Source: Gelatoporia subvermispora B (taxonomy: Eukaryota; Basidiomycota; Agaricomycetes; Polyporales; Gelatoporiaceae). From it: DNA of 64,000 bases. The notes beneath the pieces are model-generated. The model did not search any database, was not told where the DNA came from, and saw only the letters and a list, made by a program, of their open reading frames with translations. The stretch covers positions 62,001 through 126,000 of the forward strand of contig KB445822.1 in the NCBI GenBank assembly GCA_000320605.2. Direction: 5' to 3'. Position 1 is the stretch's first letter, and each line of letters starts with the position of its first letter. This document shows, piece after piece, positions 33,007 to 41,634 of this stretch. The translations under genes and the position numbers were made by a program.

Positions 33007-36000
33007 ATGTCACGACAGTACGATTCTGCGACAAATTCTGGACACCCCACGCCGCGTTCTTCACGCCCGAGCTCAGCCTCTCGGCCCTCTCCAAACGACT
33101 CTGAACACGACGCGCAGCCACACGAATATCCCGCCGTTACAGGACGGCCTTCCCCACAGAACGTTTCTTCTAGCTCAGAGGGCTACCCCTCCTGGCTGCC
33201 CAAGCGGCCGCCTCCTCCCGCGCCGCGCTCGACCATCCAGTCCTCCATCGCGGGGATGTTCAGCGAGCCGGGGCCAAGCAGCGAGCCATATCCGGTCGGA
33301 CGCAAGCCAACACCGCGCTCGGTACGCATCGTGAGCCTTCAAGGCTCCTCTCAGGTGGACAAGGGTTCCCGGGCACAACGCGAGCCCACGGAGCAATCCC
33401 GCGCGTTCTCTGGCCCAGCCCATGCGCGTGCGTGGTCGCGCGCCACCAGCGCTGCCCTGACACCGACACTCTTCTCCACAGGTACCACAGGCGTGCCCCA
33501 GCCGCCCCGCCCGCGTTTTCGCACCCCCGTGTTCAATCTGGATTTTCTACGCAGCCCGTCCTGGAAGACCCGCCTGCTGTTCTATTCGTTCCCTGTACTT
33601 GTGTTTGCGCATGTTCCGCTACAAACTTTCTTCGACTTCAACGCTGTATTTATATTGTTGTTGTGAGTCTTCACTTTTTCCCCTGCAAAATTTTCCGCTG
33701 AAAGTGCGCGTAGAGTGGCCAAATTTCCAAATCCTGCAGCGCCTGGCGTGCCTGGTTCAGGGCGGGGTTGGGCGCTAGGCGCCGCGGCCTACATCGCCTG
33801 CTGGCTTACGTGGATCCTCGCGGTGTTTATTGTGTATGAAGTTGTATACTCCTTTGTACGCCGCTGGAGAGTTAGTAAGTGACTTTTGCGCGAATGCGAG
33901 ATGCGCCAGGACTGAACCGCATGTCGCAGAGCGCCCTCTAATCCTACCGATCTACCTCTCGACTTCTGCTTACAACCTCGCGTCTATGACTTCATACTCC
34001 AACTTCTGCTTCTTGCGCAGCATTCGTGCATCTGCCTTCTCCCGCGAATTTGGCAGCTTCCGTGATGGCGTTGCTGAAACGGCGTATTACTATTCGCAGA
34101 ACCTCCCCACTGTGGCTCTCCTTGTCCCGCGGGCGGCGCTGGCACTGACCCTGCTACTCACCTTTTCTAGGCCGCAGCCGGATGATCTCGCCCTTGCCGA
34201 TGCAGGCATTAGTTCCCGAGACGGCACGTTCTTCCGCCCGGACGGTAGTCTCACGCGCTACGCGCGTGGCGTGCTCATTGCCAACGCTGCTTGGACGGCT
34301 TGGCGCATGCTCGTTCTCTTTATGAGCTGGTCTGTAGCAATCGTTCTCGATCTGAATGTTCGTTGAATCGTTGCAAAATTGTTTTCAGGATCTGTCTCTG
34401 GATCGTCAGTGGACAAGCCTGCGGCGGGCTGTGCGGGCCGCGCTACCGTTGGGAAGAGGAGGATGCGGAAAAGACCGTCTCTGTGTTCAGCGACACCGCA
34501 TCGTATATGGATGCGCTTCCGTGGGCATGGAAGGAGCGAACGCTCTACCGCGTTAAGTATATATATGAGCTCTGCCGCGTGGATAACAAGACTCGCCCTG
34601 GCGCTGATGCGGAGAAACGCGGACCCTCGGAACCATTCGAGGGCATCGACCGTGTGCTGGCCGCTGTTGGACTGCCGTCTGGTCAGCAAGCTGCACGTCG
34701 TCCCATTTTGAGTGACAATCTTTTCGAGAGCCCGGCCATGATGGAGCACCCTGAGCTCATTGATGAGCAGGTGGACAAGGCAGAGAAGGTGGAACCGCAG
34801 GAGGTCGTTCCTCCGGAACCTGCTCTGCAACCCAGGGAGAAACCTGACGTGGGCCCGTCTTCTCCATTGATGAAGCTGCCCTACCCATTCACTGGACGAG
34901 GTGCGCAGATCTCGTCTGAAGACGTGGTGCCATTCCCGCCTTCACCTGCTCTCCCGGACGACGAGTACCCTGGTGCACCTCAGGCGCACGAGAACGAAGA
35001 AGACGAAGACGAGGATGACGAAGACGAAGAAGAAGAGGATGATGAAGATGAGGAAGAGGGGGAGGAAGAGGACAGTGAGGAGCCGTCGTCAGGCAGACGC
35101 ACCTCTGGCTCCATGTCCAGCTTGGGACGCCCCGTTACCTCGCGCTATCCATTCCAGTTCCGGCGGCCTGCCCGCGGCAGCGTGTCTTCAGCATCACATA
35201 ATAGCCCGTACGGCCAGCATCAGTCCACGCCGCGATCCACGCAGACGCGCTCGACACAGTCGCCCTCTGCCCAGACACGCTCCACGCAGTCGCGCTCGAC
35301 GCGGTACTCCCGGTCGACACAGTCAACTGGCAACCGGGAGTCGACGGACTCGCCAATGTCGGGATCGAGCTCGCAGGCACAGAGTCCTGCCGCGTCGAAC
35401 TTCAGTGGGAGTGCCATCCCGATGCCGCCGCGACACCCTCAGGGTCAGCGGAGGGCACGCGCCGGCACAGTGCCTGCACTCCCGCAGGGCTCGCCAAGTC
35501 CCATCAGCTTCCAAGGGCGGCCGCGCGCTCGCACCCGGGCGGGAAGCCTTGCAGCCGAAACGACCATGGCATTCGGCCCCGTCCCAGTGCCCACTTATGA
35601 ATCCGACGGAGATCACGCGCACGACGAGTCGCTGCTGGATGTGCCAGAGGCGGAAGGGTCCGTTGAGGAGGCCGAGCAGCACGACAGCGTCGGGCTGCTC
35701 TCTGCTGCGCCTAGCCCGCGGGCGTCTCTCGTCAATCTACGGAATCGCAGAAGCAGCCTTCGCAGAGCCGGCTCACGATCAAGATCACACTCGCGATCCC
35801 GGACAGATTCTGCAACATCGCGGACGGACTCGACGCGCTCTCGCGTGCAGTCCCTGATCCAGTCCATTGGCGCCGCGTCGCGCTCCTCCGTCGACCTCGT
35901 GCGCACGCGCGCGAACTCGATGGCGCGCCTGTCGGACGCCCACATCACGTCTAGCAGCTCTGAGGCGATCCTGAGTAGCGCAGAAAATCATACATTCGGG

Positions 36001-36417
36001 CACCCCCTCCGGTCGCAGTGGCATGCGGAGGAAACCCGTGAAAATAGTGCAAATGAGGAGGGGCGCCGATCCCCGGCGGACGCGCCGGTGCAGTCGAGCG
36101 GTCAAGGATCGGGCTCCGACGCAGACCAATCATCCCAGTCTCAGGAGCTACACACTGCCCCGTCGACGATTTCCAGGAGCGCGCCTTCGGAGATGCCATC
36201 TGAGTCTGGAACAAGTGTGCGTACTGAACGTATCGGGATCCCCATAGCGGGTCAGCGCGCTGTTCCACCGGTGGAAAGCCGTCCCGATCTCAGCACGGCA
36301 CCTCAGTCGTTCATCACCGCGCCAGCGACCACTGAGGGCACTACCGACTCCTCTGGACGGACCCCTCAGAGCTGGGGGACGGAGCGCTTCGGCGGCGAGG
36401 CCTGGCATCCTGCGTAA
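33007..36417 (+). CDS. Large four-helix membrane protein with acidic tract and Ser/Arg-rich tail
   Basis: I do not recognise a named family. Exons are 33007-33662, 33714-33874, 33930-34329 and 34389-36417, in phase, giving 1081 residues. The first 185 or so residues are Ser/Pro-rich. Four hydrophobic segments follow: around LLFYSFPVLVFAHVPLQTFF, GWALGAAAYIACWLTWIL, LPTVALLVPRAALALTLLL and GVLIANAAWTAWRMLVLFMS. After FSDTASYMDALPWAWKER the chain is soluble. It contains an acidic run at about 34998-35090 in which nearly all residues are Asp or Glu. Next come a Ser/Thr/Gln/Arg repeat region (STQTRSTQSPSAQTRSTQ, about 35220-35340), RS-dipeptide-rich stretches and a long disordered tail. The layout suggests a membrane-anchored scaffold with both ends exposed. 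Phase-perfect introns support a real gene. Confidence 0.75.
34998..35090 (+). repeat. Purine-rich GAA/GAC/GAG trinucleotide tract inside coding sequence
   Basis: This is a near-uninterrupted run of GAA, GAC, GAT and GAG codons encoding only Asp and Glu apart from a Gly. It is the kind of triplet tract that changes length by slippage. Confidence 0.8.
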
Positions 36418-37168
36418 TCTGCTTCACTCAACAGTCGCACTCCTGGACACTGCATTGGTTCGCATTTCGTTAAACTGATCTTTATCTTGTCTTATAGTTC
36501 ATTATTACACTCATATTCGGATGTCGGTGTGCACTCCCTGCTTAATCATATTCGCATCTTCTGGGTACATAGAATAGCTCTGTTCCTTCCCCGCATTTAC
36601 CCCCATCCCTGCTTCTTGCATAACCCGTGCGACACCCTATACCTTTGTTGACCCCGTTTGTTGTTGTGGATTGTGTAGACTGTGTGTTTTCGGGCATCAC
36701 CCGCTCAAAATGAAACTGTCATGATCTCAAAACTCGGTGTGATTCGCTGGCAGTCGAATGCAAACATCGGATGCTAAAGGCTCGCGTTCGAGGCGGAGCT
36801 AAGCTCTCATTCTTGTTGCATCACGGTTCCCAACATGAGCTCAATTGATTGGGACTTCAAGCCACCAAGTCATCTAACAATTGCATGATTGCCTGAACAC
36901 AGATGGCTACAGCTGCAATGCCTAGAGTTACAATGCTGAATATGATAACGAATAAAAAGCCACAAGTCCACAGCTAGGTGACCGATAGCATGGGGATTCC
37001 AGGAGAATGGGAGCTATGGGGAGCTTGAACCGGAATAGACGGTGTGCTAGTTTGAATACACTGATGCTTGCGTGCGTACGTTCCAGACCTCAATCCGTAT
37101 CCTCTATGCCAACCACGTGTGATGTATGCCACAAGCAATGCGGTATCGCGGAGCAAAGTCGTGGCGCG
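36418..37168. other. Convergent 3' flanks
   Basis: These are 750 bp between the four-helix protein (+) and the gene at 37169-38338 (-). The stretch is T-rich just after the stop codon, as expected for a 3' untranslated region. No other feature is seen. Confidence 0.5.
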
Positions 37169-38338
37169 TCAAATGTGGAGCAGTGTCTCGGTGCGGCCCA
37201 GGCGGGCAGGTGGCCGGCGCGGTGGAGGCGCAGGGGCAGGAGTGGGTAGCGGCGAGGTGTCCGAGTCAGTCGGCGTAGCAGGTTCAGTGGGAGGATAGTC
37301 GCTAGCGGGACTACTGTGGCGTGCGGCCGAGGACAGCGGGCGCGGGGTCGCTGGGTTTTCGTCCGCGGGTTCCGTCGTCTTGCGTACGAGGGGCTGTGAG
37401 CCACTACATTCCGCACCGCCGTCTGTGCGCCGCCGCTTGCCCACATGCGCATCGGAGCTGCGCGGTGGACAGCTCGCATCGCATGGCCCGGAGTACATCC
37501 CCGGCTCGTCTGGCGGCGTATAGATGTCCTCCTCGGGCACGTCGTCCGGCGAGCTGCCGAACAGCTGCAAGCGCAGCGCAGTGCGGTAGTCGCGCGTCGG
37601 CTTCGCGCACTGAGGGACACACAGGAAGGGATGTGGCGTGGGGTGCCGCCGGTCATACTCCGCAAGCCGGTCCCAGTCTGCGTCCTTCCAATGCCGCCGC
37701 GCCTCCTCTTCGGTGACCCAGCCTGTATGCAAGAGCCGCCGCAGAAACTTCCCTGGGAGATGGAACCCGCGCGCGTTGGGCGGGGAGGCGCGGATGTAGC
37801 GGTCATGCGAGGCGAGCGTGTGTAAGGGGTTGCGCCAGACCTCCGGTACAGGGGCCACGTCGTGGTCTTCGTATGCGAAGTCGCGCACCTTCACACCAAA
37901 TCCCTTGGATTCGTCGACGAGATCCTCTGGCGTTGGTGATGAGCAGACAATTTCTGTTGGTGCAGGCGAAGGCGGTGCAGGTTGTTCGGCGGTATTTGAG
38001 GTGTTGGTTCGTGATGAGGCGGCCTGTTGGACGGCAGAAGGTGGTGGCCTTTGTGGTGTCACTGGGATGCGTATCGGTGGGGGTCTTGGAGAGCTACTTC
38101 TGTATTCCGCAGACATCTCTATTCGTTTCCGTTTCAGCGGGCTCGATGAGGATGCGGTGCGGCGAATATCGGCAGGGGGAGTGGCAGGTCGCGAGGATGA
38201 AGGCTGTGAGGAAATTCCGAGCACTTCAGAGTCGCTATATGCTATGCGTAGATTGCAAGAAAGGTTCGGTGCCACAGCAACCTCGAGCCCGGAGAAAGTG
38301 GCGCATCTGTACGGTGAAAGCGACATATTCCAAAGCAA
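37169..38338 (-). CDS. Conserved-looking hypothetical protein with a nuclear localisation-like motif
   Basis: This is a single open frame of 389 residues. I do not recognise the family. The middle third is ordered-looking and rich in conserved-type residues: HDVAPVPEVWRNPLHTLASH, RYIRASPPNARGFHLPGKFL, RRLLHTGWVTEEEARRHWKD and HPFLCVPQCAKPTRDYRTAL. It is flanked by low-complexity Ser/Pro/Thr segments. A basic KRKR motif (SSSPLKRKRIE) in the first third could direct nuclear import. The C-terminus is proline-rich (PTPAPAPPPRRPPAR). Cysteines in FLCVPQC and GPCDASC might bind metal, but no classical zinc-finger spacing is seen. The start is the first ATG; codon bias over the whole frame is that of the neighbouring genes. 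It reads toward the four-helix gene. Confidence 0.65.
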   Translation of the reverse strand: MLWNMSLSPYRCATFSGLEVAVAPNLSCNLRIAYSDSEVLGISSQPSSSRPATPPADIRRTASSSSPLKRKRIEMSAEYRSSSPRPPPIRIPVTPQRPPPSAVQQAASSRTNTSNTAEQPAPPSPAPTEIVCSSPTPEDLVDESKGFGVKVRDFAYEDHDVAPVPEVWRNPLHTLASHDRYIRASPPNARGFHLPGKFLRRLLHTGWVTEEEARRHWKDADWDRLAEYDRRHPTPHPFLCVPQCAKPTRDYRTALRLQLFGSSPDDVPEEDIYTPPDEPGMYSGPCDASCPPRSSDAHVGKRRRTDGGAECSGSQPLVRKTTEPADENPATPRPLSSAARHSSPASDYPPTEPATPTDSDTSPLPTPAPAPPPRRPPARLGRTETLLHI

Positions 38339-38639
38339 GCAGCGGGTCGTTGTTGGTCAAAGTCAGAAGTTGTGGCCTGAGCCGCAGCTGCAGTATATAG
38401 CGTTGAGACTGGATGACCTTGGCCCTGTCTGCGAAACAAAGGACAATAGATAGATGGAGGACGAGGGTTGGGAGCAAGTTCACGGTCCGAGTACGACCCG
38501 ACAATACGCCTTTCCGGGTATAAGGTGGAAAATGAGTGGGATTATGTAAGAGCCGCTAGTCGGAGACTATATATTACAAACTCCGCAGCGCCATCAGGAC
38601 CCCTGATAATCCCCCCAGGAGGGTGGCCGGAAAATGGGC

Positions 38640-38800
38640 GGTTTTGGTCCGGACACTTTTGGCCTAAATGTGGTCCGGATGGCCGCCTGGCCTCAGCCAA
38701 CCTCCGTTTTTGGTCCGGACATCCGACTGGCCTATTATGGTAGCCATTTTGGCCCGGATGCCCCGCCTGGCCCTCGAAAACGGCCATTTTTTCGCTTGCT
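38640..38800. repeat. Left subterminal array of TCCGGA-type motifs
   Basis: GGTCCGGA occurs at about 38647, 38671 and 38714, and the variant GGCCCGGATG at about 38749, each within a GGCC-rich context (TTTTGGTCCGGACA). These look like diverged tandem copies of a roughly 25-45-bp unit and are likely transposase-binding sites of the element. Confidence 0.65.
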
Positions 38801-38883
38801 AGATCACTCTGAGCCTGCGCACGGGGCCACACACAGCCCCGAACGCATACATAGCGGCCAAACTAAGTTATATACTCGATAAA

Positions 38884-39132
38884 TTAAGAGAGATCGTCCG
38901 CAGGCCCGCCGCGCTGGTGGAATAACTTGATTGTCTCCACGAACAGAGTTTTCTGATCCCGCAACGACTTGTACAGACACCAATCAGTGTCCTCGAGTGT
39001 GATTGAACTCACTTGCACCTTCGGGGCACCAGTCAACACTGCGAGGAAAGCAGTCGAAGGAATGAGCGCATATTGGAAAGTTTGAAACTTCGCAGTCGCC
39101 CGGGTCATTGCGCGGAATTGATTCAAGGACAT
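38884..39132 (-). other. 82-residue open frame inside the transposon, possible captured exon
   Basis: The frame reads MSLNQFRAMTRATAKFQTFQ..., with AFLAVLTGAPKVQVSSITL and KSLRDQKTLFVETIKLFHQR. Its composition is that of an ordinary soluble protein and unlike the low-complexity element around it. I recognise no family. It may be a captured host exon or chance. Confidence 0.3.
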
Positions 39133-39164
39133 AGGGGTCTCAGGAAATAATAAAAAGAAATCAA

Positions 39165-39245
39165 TTAGTGATTCGAACCTCGTATCTCCAGACCCTGGCC
39201 ATGCAAATTACCACGACGCTGCACCAACTGCACCATCGTATAACA
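39165..39245 (-). other. tRNA-derived (Pol III promoter-like) sequence inside the transposon
   Basis: On the minus strand, GATGGTGCAGTTGGTGCAGC resembles a tRNA D-arm and A box. About 50 bp later GGTTCGAATCA matches the B box/T-loop consensus. The T-stem 3' half (CACTA) does not pair with CGAGG and I find no complete acceptor stem, so it is a relic rather than a working tRNA gene. Confidence 0.5.
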
Positions 39246-39400
39246 TTTGTCCGGACAGTCCACCTGCCATGACCCGACCTGAGTCCCCGGATGTCCGGAC
39301 AAATGACCTGGCCGAAACGGCATTTCCTGGTCATTTTGTCCGGACTTGACCTGGCCTAGAGGCCAATTTTCGCCCATTCTGGTCCGGATTCCGGCCAGCC
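39240..39400. repeat. Right subterminal array of TCCGGA-type motifs
   Basis: TGTCCGGACA-type motifs occur at about 39249, 39287 and 39339, and GGTCCGGATT at about 39381. This mirrors the left array in inverted orientation. Confidence 0.65.
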
Positions 39401-39758
39401 TCTCATGGGGATTATCAGGGGTCCTGCGCCATCGCCCTTCGGCAAGGTGCCTTGCATTCACTTAGACACCTTTCCTGTTTTTTCTTCGGTTGTCTCATTT
39501 TATCCCATATTTTACCGTTACTCGAGACTCTGGTCGTCCGGGCGCTGTACACGTCTTTCGACGCCCTAGACCGAGTCAACAATCCCCAGAATGTGCCGAC
39601 GTGACTTCGAGATGACGGATATATCCAGATAGGATCGTTTTCAGCCCTGAGACTGTTTATAACGCGCCTGGTTCTACGGAGCATTCGAGTCACGCTGTCA
39701 TTCAGGGCCTCTTATATCAAGCCGCCTCCACAACAAAGGAACCCATACGTTCTCGACC

Positions 39759-40822
39759 ATGAATGTGGCCGCACCAACTCGCAGTGATCGCAGAAAAGCC
39801 AACGAAGAGTGCAATTTCTTAGGCCCGGGTGACCCCATGGGGGAGGGAGACACCTCTCTCGTGCTAGACTTTCTTCCTCCCGATCTAGCGTCCGTGGCAT
39901 TCGAAGCGCTGCTCAGAGAAGTACAATGGAGCACGATGCATCATCGAGGCAAGTGCGTTTCACAAGGTTTCCAAATTGGTTTCTGACATGACTCGCTAGG
40001 CGGCGAGGTACCCCGACGGGTCGCGGTAGAAGGTGAGATGAACACAGACGGAAGGTACGATGATAGTTTCGAGTGTGCGGTATCTTTTCCGGCTCAAGTC
40101 TCTGCAGCTTTCCGATATACCGTCACCCTGCCGATGAGTCACCCCCACTGCACCCGTTCTCGCCAACCGTGGCCCGCATCCGGGAACACGTCGAGCGCGT
40201 GCTGCAGCAGCCCGTGAACCACGTGCTCATCCAGCACTACCGCACCGGTGCCGACTACATCTCTGAACATTCCGACAAGACTATCGACGTTGTACGCGGC
40301 TCGAAAATCGTGAACGTGAGCCTGGGCGCGCAACGCGTGATGACCCTCCGGACCAAGAAGGATGCCACCGCGCCCCACAGTAGCGGGCCCGACGAGCTGG
40401 CGGACGACGTGAGCTCCGGATCAACCCCAGGGGCGCGCCGCGGGATCCAGCGCATCCCGCTGCTGCACAACTCGATGTTTGTGATGGGCCTCAAGACGAA
40501 CGCGCGATGGATGCATGGCATCCGGCACGACAAGCGTCCCATGACGCTCAAGACGGACGCAGAGCGCGCTGCCGACGGCGCGCGCATCAGCCTCACATTC
40601 CGTCACATCGGGACATTCCTCACGCGCGACCAAACGCGTATCTATGGCCAGGGCGGGCGGAGCAAGACCCCCAACGACGCGCGCCCGGTCGTGCTCGGGG
40701 GCCCTGAAGCTGAGAAGCTGATCATTGCCTTTGGGAACGAGAACCATCAGAGTGAATTCGACTGGGATGCAAACTATGGCGAAGGGTATGATGTACTGCA
40801 TTTCAACGTCAGGGCGGAATGA
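39759..40822 (+). CDS. AlkB-type 2-oxoglutarate/Fe(II) dioxygenase
   Basis: AlkB-fold enzymes oxidatively remove methyl groups from DNA, RNA or protein. Exons are 39759-39948, 40000-40054 and 40099-40822, in phase, giving 322 residues. The domain runs from LVLDFLPPDLASVAFEALL through FPIYRHPADESPPLHPFSP and VNHVLIQHYRTGADYISEHS, where the HxD iron ligands lie in EHSDK. It continues with IVNVSLGAQRVMTLR, NARWMHGI (second iron His) and the 2-oxoglutarate-binding RISLTFR. All catalytic residues are intact. The first intron has a GC donor (GCAAGT at 39949). The C-terminal part (FGNENHQSEFDWDANYGEGY) is typical of fungal members. The substrate cannot be told from sequence. The start codon lies 330 bp from the right end of the transposon at 38.6-39.4 kb, so the element may sit in its promoter. 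Confidence 0.9.
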
Positions 40823-41634
40823 TTGGCTAGATGGGCCGCAATAGTTGCTCACTATTCGGAAGGTAACTGTGTGTAATACATGATGTCATTGTGTGTATGT
40901 AGTCTATGAATCTGGGTTCTCCACACTGTCCGATACAGCGGTACCGAATGTTGTTTCCTTGGATTGTGATCAGCAAATGCCGAGCGTGCTGCCGTCGGCG
41001 TCGCGTGAGAGTGCACTGCAGAGAGTCGCGACCGGCTCCTGCCGCTACAACTTAAAATCTTTGTTTGAATGAGACTTCGAGGAACCAATGTTCCAGAGCA
41101 ATTCCCAAAGGTGAGAGCCAAGCCGGTGTACTGGAGAGGGCGTGTGCATAACTTTCACGGACGTATTCTGAGAGTGCGACCGATCTACCTAGCTAGGTTG
41201 TCAACGTGTCGTATGAGAAGTGAGCGAAGCAGCACACGCCCAACTTTACGTATTCGTGTAGTTATCCCGTACGATTCATACTCTGCGACTCGGCGAGGGG
41301 CATTCACGAGGCATGTCATCGTGGACTCGTCTTGCTACGGTCACTCAAGCTCGCATGGATGCGTCAGTTCGTTGCAGAAACTTCGAAAGCATAGCTAAGC
41401 ATACAGCAGATTGACAGGTATACTCTGGTCCAATGTAACGTTCGCCGACTACCCATGACCGCGAATAAAGTAGAAATTTGAGGGAGATTGCGAAGCGCCC
41501 CGCGAACGGGACGGAGTACTGCGTCATGCTGTCAATGCAACCGGGAAACCAAAATGCCAGAGTCAAAGCAGAACACCATAGAACATCGGGGACCACACAG
41601 ACAAAAAGATGATCGTCACAGAACAACAACAGTG
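40823..41634. other. Convergent 3' flanks, no gene seen
   Basis: This lies between the AlkB-type gene (+) and the MED25-like gene (-). Short frames only. Confidence 0.5.

Larger units (their letters stand above)
38596..39425. mobile_element. Non-autonomous DNA transposon (MITE-like), 8-bp target duplication
   Basis: The 19-nt termini are perfect inverted repeats: AGGACCCCTGATAATCCCC at 38596-38614, and its reverse complement at 39407-39425. They are bordered by the direct repeat GCGCCATC at 38588-38595 and 39426-39433, an 8-bp target-site duplication. Inside each end the similarity continues imperfectly for about 25 bp (GGCCGGAA, ATGGGCG). Subterminal regions of about 150-190 bp then contain several copies of the palindrome TCCGGA. 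No transposase is encoded. An 8-bp duplication fits hAT, P or KDZ-type elements; KDZ is common in mushrooms. The interior holds a tRNA-like sequence and an 82-residue open frame. Confidence 0.85.

Noticed and set aside
34901..35857. 318-codon arginine-rich frame overlapping the four-helix membrane protein
   Set aside because: It is the +1 shadow of the acidic and Ser/Arg-rich coding sequence. Its composition is a by-product of GAN and CGC codons in the real frame.
39165..39245. A functional tRNA gene on the minus strand
   Set aside because: The T-stem is unpaired and no full acceptor stem is found, so it is described as a relic.
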